From the NCBI RefSeq assembly GCF_030253575.1, contig NC_080569.1, positions 27,999,501 through 28,063,500 on the forward strand: a DNA stretch of 64,000 bases. Direction: 5' to 3'. Under the pieces are notes generated by a model. That model had not been told where the DNA came from. It saw only the letters and a program-made list of their open reading frames with translations, and ran no database searches. Position 1 is the stretch's first letter. Every line of letters begins with the position of its first letter. Origin of the DNA: Rhododendron vialii (Eukaryota; Streptophyta; Magnoliopsida; Ericales; Ericaceae). The position numbers and the translations under genes are program-made. Positions 1 through 10,223 of the stretch are shown piece after piece.

Positions 1-496
1 GCATTACTTAGCATATGATGATTGACCTTCATGGACATTCCCTACAGGTATGCTTCCAAAACATTGCTACAGTATAGCAGAACATGTGGGCGTTCTGTGA
101 GATGAGAATTAGGACAGATTGCTTGACCTAATTTGTCTGGCTCAATATCTTTGACTAACTTGATTACCTTGCCAATTTGGCTCCCCCAACTTTTTCTTAT
201 GAAGAGGAAGGATGTATGGCTGTCAATTTAAATTTTTTGGTTTCTTTCTGTTTTCCATCTTCAATCTACCATTGGAAAGGATTTGATCCGTAATATCCTG
301 GTTAATACTGGTGCTTTAGACCTCTTAGGTTTGAATTTGAGATAGATTCAGGGCCCATTTGTTTGTTTGCTTCCAAGTAGATGGATCAAGTGCTATCCCA
401 AGGGCTAGGAATCTCTCTTGCCTATATCTTTTCTTTCTTCATGTTGTGTATAGAGGAATTGCATTGTTCATATTATTAAGACAAGCTCATTAACAG
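1..496 (+). other. Intron or upstream part of the pyruvate decarboxylase gene
   Basis: No coding sequence is visible. The stretch ends in a normal 3' splice site (CAG just before 497) feeding the first visible exon of the pyruvate decarboxylase gene, so it is most simply intronic DNA of that gene. The upstream two thirds of the coding region lie outside the window. Confidence 0.6.
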
Positions 497-2991
497 GAAC
501 TGCTAGGTGGAGACACTGCAGTAATTGCAGAGACGGGGGACTCGTGGTTCAATTGTCAAAAGCTTCGTCTTCCTGAAAATTGCGGGTAAGTCAGGGTTTC
601 TCACCGATCTAACATAACTTCTTCTACTTTTAAAGAAGTAATAAACCTCGTGTTATTTTCATCAACCGAGATGTAGGTTGCATTAAGGTACTGGTCGCGT
701 TTTTATGGGATACAAAACTTCTGTGTTTCTTTTCATTTAGCCACAATAACAACCAAGAAATGTTGTCATTGGGGCCGTGTCATTTTGTAAAGTGAATCTA
801 CAAAAATTTGGGGACTGCATTGATGTTTCATTCAAAGGTTGCTATAACAGAAAGGAACTTTTAAGATGCTTTGATATTAACTATTCAAAATTTTGCATCA
901 TATAGAGGTATTTAAGTCAAATGACATGTATCATTTCATTCAGGTATGAATTTCAGATGCAGTATGGATCCATTGGGTGGTCTGTAGGTGCTACACTCGG
1001 TTATGCTCAGGCTGCGAAAGACAAGCGTGTGATTGCTTGCATTGGTGATGGGAGTTTCCAGGTCAGTCACAGGGGTTGGAGTATCTAATTTCTGAATCAC
1101 TAATTAGAGAAAATGCTGCGATTACGTTGCATCAAATGGTTAAAAAAGGGCTGTAGGTCAGTTGGTAACATTGAGTAGTGTTTGCTGATGAAAAAGAGTG
1201 AAATGTTTTACACACTCCCTTTTCTATAAACGCACTCACAGAAACCCTAACTTTGATACATTTGATGATGAAACTCTAAATTCACTCCTCCAATCCATCT
1301 ATTTGTAAAATAGTAAAATGCCCGCGCCCAATGCTACACTGTCCAAAGCATAATGTTGATAATAGCCAATTTGCTTACTGATTGATAGGAAAAAACAGAA
1401 GCATAATCAACTGCCAAGGTACCCCTTTTTTAGGAACAGAGGTTCAATTTTGTTTTTATCCATGAAATTTATCATATAATATCTCAAACTCATATAAGAA
1501 TTTTGAGTGCCCCTCGTACCCTGGTGGTCAGATCACAATCTTGCTTGAGTTAGAAGAACCACAAAAAATGAATGAAGCTGAGTAAGTTTGTTCCCTTTTT
1601 GTGCAGGTAACAGCCCAGGATATATCTACAATGATTCGATGTGGGCAAAGGAGCATTATATTCCTCATCAACAACGGAGGATATACTATTGAAGTAGAGA
1701 TTCATGATGGGCCATACAATGTGATCAAGAACTGGGACTACACTGGCCTTGTTAATGCTATTCATAATGGGGAAGGCAAATGCTGGACTGCCAAGGTTAG
1801 CACACATATTTAAGCTTACATAGGATGGTTTAGAGAGATTAAACAAGTTTGGGCAGATGACGGATTTAGTTTCTTATACTTGGTAGTGTCCATGAGTGTA
1901 GACACACATCTCTAGCCAATCTAAAGCATTGCTTAAACCTCTTTGGGGCTATCAACTCCTTTGGGGCTAGTCCTTACGGGGCTTTGCTCGGGCTTTAATT
2001 GGGCCCCCATTTGTGCATGGTGGGATTCGGCCCCCAGGATTACTCGAGGCTGGGAGACCTGAATAATGAGAAAAAGGGAAGAATTGTTTAACTGATTATC
2101 AGACAAGTGTTCCATTTTTAAATAATTTTAACCACCTAATATTTTTCAAGATTCATAAATAGCTCGGTATGATGTAACTTATCTTGCAGCTTACTGTTTG
2201 TTATCAAATATCGCTAACATTATACATACTTCTTTAGTAATCAAATTTCTTGTATGGCTATGTGCTAGCTTCTTTTTATTCAAACTCTCAATTATGTATA
2301 TGCAGCATTATTTTCGAATTTGTATCTTGAAATTTGCTAACTGGTATTTCATAGTATGATCTTTCAACTTATTGGTCCCAAATGCAGGTATGTGTGCTGT
2401 AGTTTCTGTTTTAAGCAAAAAAATAAAAATGATTTGATTGATGGTCTCTGACGCTCATTTTCTGGGAACGTTTTTAAAACTAACCCATTTTCAGGAAATG
2501 TTAAAATCATGTTTCAGATTCTGGAAACCTACTTCCGCTAGATGAACATATGGAAACGCTAAACTATTCAGGAAAAAATACCCTGACACAGGTTGGTGGA
2601 GACCCAAAAGGATCAAGAGTTCTTCAATAATTTGGAAATCTTAACAGTGTGCTTATATCTTTGATCAACCTATCCCGAAGGGTTGAGAAAAATATTGACC
2701 TTCTTGGTGCTCTGGGTTTTGTTTGGTTTATTGAACTTGCTTTCGCGAACTAGGAAGTATTGGTAATCTAGAAGCATTCATAAGATGCATTCCAAAATTT
2801 TTGTCATTCCCTGGGAGCAGGTATGCACAGAGGAGCAGCTGGCAGAAGCAATTTCAACAGCGACAGGAGCGCATAAAGATTCACTATGTTTTATTGAAGT
2901 TTTTGTTCATAAGGACGACACGAGCAAAGAGCTGCTGGAATGGGGATCCCGGGTTTGTTCTGCTAACAGCCGCCCTCCAAATCCTCAGTAG
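497..2991 (+). CDS. PDC: Pyruvate decarboxylase, C-terminal part (last four coding exons)
   Basis: Pyruvate decarboxylase converts pyruvate to acetaldehyde and CO2 in the cytosol, using thiamine diphosphate and Mg2+. It is the first step of ethanolic fermentation and is induced by low oxygen in plants. Exons read at 497-585, 944-1061, 1607-1795 and 2821-2991, joined by GT-AG introns in consistent phase, and give the last 188 residues of a protein that is usually about 600 residues long. Visible hallmarks are [17 protein letters not shown], the [10 protein letters not shown] segment, and the thiamine diphosphate/Mg-binding motif that opens with GDGSFQ at the end of the second exon and closes with INNGGYTIE in the third. 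The C-terminus ends in [17 protein letters not shown], the typical plant PDC ending. No frameshift or stop interrupts these exons. The 5' exons are off the window, so I cannot tell which PDC paralogue this is. Confidence 0.95.
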
Positions 2992-3193
2992 CACTTTGGA
3001 GTTTCTAAGGTTGAAGACTGGATGACTTGTTATTTTAGTATACTCAACTTTGATCCAATGCAATCTCCCACTATTATCAGTCTATATCGCTGGGATGTAT
3101 TCTCCGATTATGAGGGAAAGATGATTATTAGAAGATAATAATGAAATTGTTTGTGTTAATATGTACAGTAGAATTTGTGTCTCATAGTTCATG

Positions 3194-3281
3194 TTGTTTT
3201 GAGCTTGTGACGTGGATTTTGTTGTAATAGCAGAGCGTTGTTTTGAGCTTATGATGTGGATTTTGTTGTAATAGCAGAGCG
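3194..3281. repeat. Two-copy 44-bp tandem repeat downstream of PDC
   Basis: Copies at 3194-3237 and 3238-3281 both begin TTGTTTTGAGCTT, both end ATAGCAGAGCG, and differ at a few positions. They lie 200-290 bp after the PDC stop codon, so probably in the 3' UTR or just beyond it. Confidence 0.85.
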
Positions 3282-3719
3282 CAGATGTCAAACATGAATT
3301 CAATGCGAAAAATGTTTTTGCAGTAAAATTCCATATGAATAATACGTCATGGCTTCGTGGCTTTTTGGTTCATCTGCTTGTAGTTGACAAAGTTCGGAGA
3401 ACGGTGATGCTTTACTTCTGGTAATCTTCAGCAAATAGGATGTTAGTATTGGATAGGGTCCGTTTGTCGATTCCAAACCGAGCCTTAAGTCCCTCCAAAA
3501 GAGGTAGCTAGGTCATTTGAATTCATTTTTTCCATTGAGTTCTATCATAGTGTTCGTTTTGGGTCTATAGATTCAACCCTTTCTTTGCACACGGTCCCTA
3601 ATGCTCTCATTTTTCTATCGATTTCTCTCCATTTATTAACCCAAAAACCTCCCTCAAAATCCAAACCAACAATTGGTAAGAAACCCCGAAATGCAAAGAG
3701 TGTTGCCACCCCAAAGTAA

Positions 3720-3906
3720 TGTTTGTTAATTGGGGAAAAAAAACTGGTTCGATTATGGATGCAAGCTCTCAATATGTTCGGACTTTTGTCCTTGTAGGTG
3801 TTATGGGCTTTGTTTCCAATGGCCTGTATTTTCCAACTTTTGGTTGGAACTCCTTCCCCTTAATAATAATTTATTTTGCTGATAAAAAAAAAGAAAAAAA
3901 AGAAAA
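3720..3906 (+). mobile_element. LINE-type 3' tail (5'-truncated non-LTR retroposon)
   Basis: The segment ends with an A-rich run (about 3884-3905) preceded by AATTTATTTTGCTGAT. The same tail style occurs in the LINE ending at about 16651 and, reversed, in several other retroposon remnants of this window. The upstream boundary is uncertain. Confidence 0.5.
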
Positions 3907-3958
3907 GGCAAGTAGTTGGTTTAATCCCCTCATTCATTAGGAGCAGATTCAGCTGAAT

Positions 3959-4380
3959 ATGCTACTTGTTACAGCTAGATTTATGGGAAGTATGTCAATG
4001 CTCATTGCCTTTCCAATAATTAAAGAAAGCAATGAAGATTTGTTAAACCCCATTGTTCAGGGATGGTTCAATAATTTTGAACATTGGAACGGTGAGGCTG
4101 CGAGCATAACTAGACTAGTTTGGCTCAAGTGCAGGGGGGTATGCCACTCAGTGCTTGGAATCTTGGAATCAGAAGACCTTTACAAGAATATTGAGGCTAT
4201 TAACTGGAGGTCCGGTACAGTACATGAAAGTGTCCATGAAACAACAACAGACGGTCAAGAACCTTGAGGTTTTAACTAAGGATCTAATCACCTGGCCGCT
4301 CGCCCATACCCAATCCGGACCCTCAACCCTTGATTATGTGCTGCTGATGAAGTCTCTGCTCCTCAATCTCAATTTCTAGG
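3959..4380 (+). pseudogene. LINE ORF1 (DUF4283-type) remnant, frameshifted
   Basis: An open stretch from 3959 encodes RFMGSMSMLIAFPI, a GWFNNFEHWNGE segment and RLVWLKCRGV. This is the pattern of the DUF4283-type nucleic-acid-binding part of ORF1 in plant L1-type LINEs and related retroelements, where the phrase is usually followed by PL-x-W-N and a T-F-x-x-I motif. That continuation is visible only in other frames: PLSAWN in one, WNQKTFTRI in another. The coding sequence has therefore suffered at least one frameshift near 4145-4175. No start codon context or host gene is evident. It is a decayed retrotransposon fragment, assigned by motif resemblance only. Confidence 0.55.
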
Positions 4381-4599
4381 AGTCTATGGACTGTTTCTTC
4401 ATCATTTGAAAAGAAATGGACCCCCATATTCTTGCTTGGCAACACCACCTCTTGCAGTTCATTCAGTATATTGGCATTTCTGTTGTTGATATATATCCTC
4501 TCAATCAACTGATGCATCATGATTACTGATCTCCGAAATTTGTTGTTTACACTCTGTGAGCCCGCCATTCTCATTATTTTCTCCAACATCTAGAAGATA

Positions 4600-5100
4600 T
4601 CCAGCAAATACCTTCTCTTCTTTTTCCAATTAAGCTGATGAACTCCCCTTAAACAACTCAATAATTAAGATGCCAGCTCAGATATCTATATACATGTTAG
4701 GGCTCCTGAGAGCATCAGAAGCTCACAAGAATTCCTTACTCGAAATCCTCAATGAAGCCCCGTCACCTCCAATATTTCCCCGGGAAATTTGGAAAATCTG
4801 GTGGGACAAGTCTTGGCCACAAAGGTTATAGCAGTCCTACGGAATTTGTTTGGTGTGTCGTAGATCATGACTTATATAAGTGAGAGATACACAATTTTTA
4901 TTTTTATTTTTTTGATCATAGTGATACACAACCATGAGAAAAATGATTTATATATAGACAAACAAGGATTGACATGTTGGTTATCGATCGTACACTGATC
5001 TTATAGGTCTCGAACACTATACTAAATGACTCTGTCCTTTTATTTTGAGGCATACAAATTCCTTAAAGCTATGACACAATGACAAGTGACAACCCAAAGA
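4600..5100. other. Intergenic DNA, no feature recognised
   Basis: No coding segment or clear repeat boundary is visible between the LINE ORF1 debris and the 3' end of the reductase-like gene. A (TTTTTA)-like run near 4900 is the only low-complexity tract. Confidence 0.4.
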
Positions 5101-5146
5101 CCACTCTCTTTTTTTGAACGAAGCAGTTAACCCTTCATGCTAAGAT

Positions 5147-5779
5147 TCAAGAGTCCCAAATTGGACCAAAGGCAGCAATCCCAACAGCTTTGCATGCATT
5201 GACAACGACCCTGCTCCCTGCTGGGTTACTAGTAACGATCACAACCTCAGCTCCCATAGTTGTTGCTGTGTCGATGGTCATTTGCGACACATTGGGGCGT
5301 CCAAGTACTGCGGTGTCATGAACAATCATCCTGTCTTTCGGGTACCCACTCACCCACTCGGTGATCTCTTTCCCAAAATTTTGGTCAATCCCTTTGGCCA
5401 CCCAAAGCAAGCATACATGAGTCGCACAGGGCTGCAACAGCCATGATAAGAAGACGCAAATTCCCGAGCCGGTAACCACCAGCAATACCCTATCGTACAT
5501 GTTTACGAGATAGGGGAGTCCGGCAAAATGAACGGTCCTAAACCATAAGTGACTCGGTGGGTCCGAGACCAAAGACTTTGTGAAGTCACCCACTCCTCCA
5601 GCCAACATCATGTGCTCTTGCTTCCCATCCGAAATGATTCCAAAAGCGTGCCATTCGGATAAGGGTGATGGGCTGATTCTGCCCAATATACCAGGTTTTA
5701 CCCCTCCTCTGAGTTTTATGATCGAAGCGTGGTTAGAGGGAGCAGAGACAAAATAATAGCCATTTACCTCATTGAGATT
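5147..5779 (-). CDS. Flavin/NAD-binding reductase-like protein, C-terminal part (possible pseudogene)
   Basis: Reading on the - strand ends at a stop at 5147 after GIAAFGPIWDS. The reading contains LRGGVKPGILGRIS, a SEWHAFGI stretch, LPYLVNMYDRVLLVVTGSGICVFLS (nucleotide-binding beta-alpha turn), LLWVAKGI, a KDRMIVHDTAVLGRPNVSQM segment and EVVIVTSNPAGSRVVVNACK. This resembles the ferredoxin-reductase-like FAD/NAD(P)-binding C-terminal region found in plant proteins annotated as adenylate-forming-reductase-like or TmpA-like membrane oxidoreductases. The substrate is not known. No ATG opens the frame: upstream of about 5780 the frame runs into a retroposon tail also present near 23390 and 24430. 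The upstream exons are therefore missing, displaced or interrupted. The visible part has no stops over about 210 residues, so loss of function, if any, is recent or lies upstream. Confidence 0.6.
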   Translation of the reverse strand, partial: NLNEVNGYYFVSAPSNHASIIKLRGGVKPGILGRISPSPLSEWHAFGIISDGKQEHMMLAGGVGDFTKSLVSDPPSHLWFRTVHFAGLPYLVNMYDRVLLVVTGSGICVFLSWLLQPCATHVCLLWVAKGIDQNFGKEITEWVSGYPKDRMIVHDTAVLGRPNVSQMTIDTATTMGAEVVIVTSNPAGSRVVVNACKAVGIAAFGPIWDS

Positions 5780-5895
5780 CAATTTTTTTTTGGTTACAAA
5801 ATATAGACCCAAAAGCTTACACAAGATAGCTAGAGAACTTGAGCCCAATAACAAAACAAAATAGCTAAACCCAAACACAAAGATGTCCTTTGGTC
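5780..5895 (-). mobile_element. Retroposon tail, three copies in window
   Basis: On the - strand this reads AAGCTTTTGGGTCTATATTT followed by an A-rich run next to 5780. Closely similar tails lie near 23360-23470 and 24410-24530. It marks the left edge of the duplicated block and directly abuts the reductase-like exon. Confidence 0.5.
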
Positions 5896-5991
5896 CAATT
5901 AGACCAAAAAAAACAAGGTATTAGTTCTAACACGGGCCGGCCATTATTACTTCGGTCCAATTAGAAAAAATTCTTTTGCTAACAATATTTT

Positions 5992-6123
5992 GGGAAAATA
6001 ACGGCCAATGAAGTGTTTTGATAATTAATACTTGCCAATGACATTTTCAGTATTAACAAATGTTCTTAGCTTGTCCTTAGCGGGTATTAATTATCAAAAC
6101 ACGTCCTGAGCTGTCATTTTCCC
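5992..6123. mobile_element. Short TIR MITE (132 bp), first of three copies
   Basis: The ends are GGGAAAATAACGGC and, inverted, GCTGTCATTTTCCC, and the interior carries inverted TTTTGATAATTAATA segments. The paralogous site near 24600 lacks it (AATAATATATATTTTTT), so it arrived after the block duplication. Relatives lie at 48421-50073 (interrupted) and 50240-50384. Confidence 0.75.
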
Positions 6124-6439
6124 TAATATATTTTTTTAAATACCACCCAATTAGCTTGGATAGTACGACTACACGCTTACGTTTATTTTTTTGGGTGCAA
6201 CAGAAATTCATTAAAATATTAGCGAGTAAAAGTTTTACAAAATTGAATCATAAAGATAAGAGTAGTTAGTGGGCACAATAATAAAACACATGAACTTTAA
6301 TCTTGGAGCTACGTGTCCGACCCCCAGATTATCGTCATGAATGACCGACATATTTAATGACAGCCGGGAATATCACATAATTAAGTAATCATGAGGTTTT
6401 CCGCTTCCACATCTCAAAGACGAGACAGGTTGTCATAAC

Positions 6440-6760
6440 CAAAAAAATGTTTGTCTTATATGAGATCGTATGTTTTGAATTCTAAACTCAAACTTTTCGA
6501 ATCTTGAGGCCATTAGAAGTTTTGCCCGGCCGTTAATTTTAGAGTTTCGAATTTAATCGAGATGTGCACAACTTGACTCAGCATCCGATAATTATCCAAA
6601 GAAAATATCCTTAATTACCGCCACCACGTCTCATCAACACATTACTTCTAGTATCTTACCGGAGGTTTTGTCTGATCGATAATTTCAGAATTTCGAATTT
6701 AGTCGAGATACGCGCAAACTGGCCCAGCATCCTATTACCCAAAGAAAACATCCTTACAAC
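6440..6760. mobile_element. Two tRNA-derived (Au-like) SINE fragments
   Basis: Segments at about 6440-6615 and 6654-6760 each carry a run like TTTCGAATTTAGTCGAGATACGC followed by a CAAACTGGCCCAGCATCC-type phrase. These match the 3' half of Au-like plant SINEs, with a degenerate box B upstream in the first. Paralogues with clearer box B (ACGTTCGAATTCC) lie at 25575-26000. Confidence 0.55.
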
Positions 6761-7727
6761 CACGTCTCCTCAGCACATTGCTTATAGTATCTTATAATAA
6801 CGGATGACCAACCAATTATATTTAATTTCTTACTTGAAAATAACATCTCAACAAGATAGCTAGGATGAATGATTTGAATGACGACGTCTCCATTATTCAA
6901 TTCTTTTCTTTCTTTTTTAATTTTTTTTTTTTTGTTCACACGGTAATCTTCTCCCTTAATTTAATGTATAAAAATGTAAGCCCCACATGTAGGCTTGTTT
7001 AAAATGCAACGCCAAAAGAATTGAATAAATACGCTTACATTAAGAAAGAAGCTGACTTTTCAAAAGAATAAAAGATGATGCAACCTAGATTCCCGTTTGG
7101 ATGTGTATTGTATGCACCTTTAAAAATTACCAGCAATTTTAAGCATCGCGCAAAAAAATTTGTAACATCAATCCAGAATTCATTAAATTGGTATGGAAGG
7201 TAATATTTAGAGACAAATCATATGTATCATCAAGTTTGAATTGCTAACGCTTGTATAGAAGTATGTGCTGAGAAAAAAAAGAAAAAAGAAACGCTTGTAT
7301 AGTATGAGTTCTTTCGTAGTAATTAGTAATGCAAAATTTATACTCCTAAAATTTCCAAGGAAAATTTTTGAGGTTTTAAGCAAATATATACCGTAGGAGA
7401 GATTTATTCAGTGTTTGGCCGGGGCACAATCGCGTGTCCTTCTTACACGACAAAATCATGTGTAATTCACCCATATTAGCCTTGACCCCACAACACGGGG
7501 AACCAAGTGGCGGTGCCCTTGAGGCACTATATATTTTTTTTCATACCGTACGCAAATAGATAGGGTGTGTGTTCGTTGTAGAAATTTTCAAGAAATATCC
7601 ATTCTTTTCCTTTGTGTGTGCGTGTCCGCTCTCTTGTATGTGTGAGAGAGGGTTTTCTTTCACACAAAATGCAAGTTCCATTGACTATCGAATATAATCA
7701 ATATTATCCCAACAATGGATGAAAAGA

Positions 7728-7932
7728 ATGGGGTTGTCCGTCTACTCTATCGTAGGGTTTTAGGTTCAATTTTCCTTGCCAATAACTCTTGGGACCATCT
7801 CGTGACACCCGTAAGCGTGTGAAATGGCTGCGAGAGGCCGGAATTGTAGAGATTAGTCCAAGGTGCGCGTAAGCTGGCCCGGAACACCCTGTATTACGAA
7901 AATAATAATAATAATAATGATAATAATAATTA
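7728..7932 (+). mobile_element. Au-like SINE with (AAT)n tail
   Basis: The element contains a box-B-like TTAGGTTCAATTTTCC, then AGGTGCGCGTAAGCTGGCCC and GGAACACC, and ends in an ATA/AAT run at 7900-7930. This is the typical order in the Au-like SINE group of plants. Its paralogue is at about 27055-27220, so it predates the block duplication. Confidence 0.65.
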
Positions 7933-8503
7933 GAGGTTGTCACTTAATTGTCACTATGCTTTTTTAGACACGTTTCTCTTAACTGGTAGTCGTTCATTAC
8001 TTCATTTGGCTAAACGTGGTCGATCACACTTTTGAGCTAGCGCGTTGATGTTTCAGTTAGCATGTGTTACGGAAACACTCAAAAATTTAAACCCCACGAC
8101 AAACAAACGCGTAGTACATAAGACAAGTACATTAACGTTGTTCAAAATTCGCATGTGGTCCCTTTTGGTTAAGCTCATGATGAACCTTCGATACTCCATC
8201 TCTTCTTGCTCGTTTCATTTTCGTGGGGCATGGGACACATCCCATGTGCCCAGAATGATACAGTAAATCGAATTGTCTACTTTTGGCTCCATATACATGT
8301 AAAATCGTAGAGCTGGTTCTACGCTAAAGTTTGAGTTGCGGTCACTTTAAAATTTCGGAAAGTTTACAAATTAATATGAGGAGCTAGCCCCTCCTACTTG
8401 CTTTGATATCCCTCATTACCCAACAAATTAAAAGTCTTCTTCTTTGGTATTTGTTTTAGACCATAGAAATGTGAAGGCCAACTCTGTATAAAGGTTTATG
8501 AAA

Positions 8504-8755
8504 TCTTTTCTTTTTTTTTTTTTTTAACAGCAGAAAAAGATTTTAGAAATTTTTTAATACGAATTACAAAGATTACTGGAATCCAAACATAAGGCATCAA
8601 ATTAACCAAAGGAAGGACAAACCACAAGAAGCACAACCTCACTCCGACAATCACATGTCGCGAGGACCCAGAAAGAAAAAAAAGGCAAATCTAAAGCTGG
8701 CAAGAAATCAGCCAAGAGAGAAACCCCAAGAGGAAACACCCCAAAACCCAAGTTT
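8504..8755 (-). mobile_element. 5'-truncated non-LTR retroposon remnant
   Basis: A poly-T run at 8508-8525 followed by AACAGCAGAAAAAGATTTT is the reversed LINE-type 3' tail seen repeatedly here. The paralogous copy begins near 27770 and is about 580 bp longer on its far side, so this copy has lost the stretch matching about 27998-28575. Confidence 0.6.
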
Positions 8756-9090
8756 ACCCATCAATGTTTGCAAAATGAGATTTGTAACAGTTTGATTTAC
8801 AATATGATCGAGGTAGACTGTAGTAGGTCTCACTTCGCAATATCCCATAAAAATTGAATAAAGGATCAAAATATGGGAGGATATATGCATTCTCATTCCC
8901 ATGTGTTTGGCCGGTACATAACTTCCCTCCATATTTAGTAACTGATAAGTTATACACGTCATAATTTCAATAAGTTTAAGGCCCCGTCCCGGTAAAGTTA
9001 TTATTTTTTAAGTACTTATTTTTTGCTTTACGCGCGAGAGACATGTCATTCTCTCACAATACATCACATTTAATTTAAAAAATAAGTTCT

Positions 9091-10223
9091 ATCTTTCAAG
9101 GGGGCACAAAAAATCATTCTCTCCCTCCCCCTTTTGTTGCCAAAAATCAGCTTCCAAAACTCTCTCTCAAACTCTTTCAAAACAACTTCCATTTTCTAAG
9201 AGAAATCATTAATTCTCAAGAAAAATCTCTAAGAGAAATGGAGGCCTAAATTCCCTCTTCTCAAACTATTTTCTAATCAATTTCAAGCATCAAAGACAGT
9301 CCAAGAAGCCAAAATCAAGTCAAGCAAAAGTATAAAGGTTCACTTTATACTTTAAAATCTACTGTTTTCAAATATCTGAGGGGGATTAAGAACTCATACC
9401 AGTTCCTCATATTGGTTATGAGCTCATTTGATCTGAATTTAGCAATAAAAGCAAGAGGAACACAAAGAAACAAAACTTTTTCTGGGCACTGTGTTCACTC
9501 CCGAGCGCTTGGGACCATTCCTAAGCGCTCAAGAGTGCTGCTGTTACCAAAATCTTGTTTTGTCACCAAACATTGTTTTTCCTGTATTTCAGTAGATATT
9601 GGATGTGCACTGGTCCTTCCAGCGCTCAGTTGGTTTTATTTTCAGTTGCAAGGAAGCGAAACTTGGATATTTAGGACCAATTCTTAACTGTTTAAGCCAT
9701 TTGCTGAGCACTGGTGCACATTAGTAGTTATGTGTTATTGTTCATATTGCCTCTGTTCTAACCAAGGTTTGTAGGGTGGCTCAGCAAAGCTCCTGAGCGC
9801 TTAGGAGTGCAGTTCCGAGCACTCAGGAATGGCTCCAGTGGCAGTAATTGATTTTCTGTCATTTTTCACTTTGTATCATTTCATTTATTGTACACTGGCA
9901 CATGCATGCACTCTTTATTTGATATACCTATGGATACCCGCTCGCTGCTTTTATGAAACAAAATATTTTTAATAAAAATCTCACAAATATTGAGTAGAGA
10001 CCGACATCGCATTGGGCGAGAGGGATGCCCTAAAATCCTTCCCCTCTCGTAACGTGGCTTCCAAACCCTAAACAATATCTGGTTTTCAACTTCAAATAAT
10101 CATTTTCAATCAAAATGGCTCCACGGATGGCAAACCTCAAATTCGAGTGGCGACTCTTCAATTTTTCAAAAACTCCTCTATTTTTTCGAGCCATTCCAAA
10201 AGCCTTTCGGGCTGGTAGCCCAC
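9091..10223. other. Foreign DNA block abutting lipase A, probably LTR-retrotransposon derived
   Basis: Paralogy with the second block stops near 9090 and resumes at 10224 inside exon 2 of lipase A. In between lies sequence with no counterpart near 29000-29235. It includes several variations of GAGCGCTTAGGAGTGC (9505-9825). On the - strand near 10160 it contains GAGTCGCCACTCGAATTTG, a phrase familiar from the leader region of Ty3/gypsy Tat-type elements (from memory). No LTR pair or reverse transcriptase is visible. Confidence 0.5.

Noticed and set aside
1933-2115. 60-codon - strand frame inside a PDC intron
   Set aside because: No domain. Intronic position and short length make chance likely.
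3545-3772. Open frame on the - strand of 75 codons
   Set aside because: No family resemblance. It overlaps LINE debris and lacks gene context.
4323-4589. Open - strand frame of 88 codons beside the LINE ORF1 remnant
   Set aside because: It has plausible composition but no recognisable domain, no paralogue and no splice context. Not supportable as a gene.
9412-9687. 91-codon + strand frame
   Set aside because: It lies in the foreign repeat block and spans the GAGCGCT repeats. No domain.
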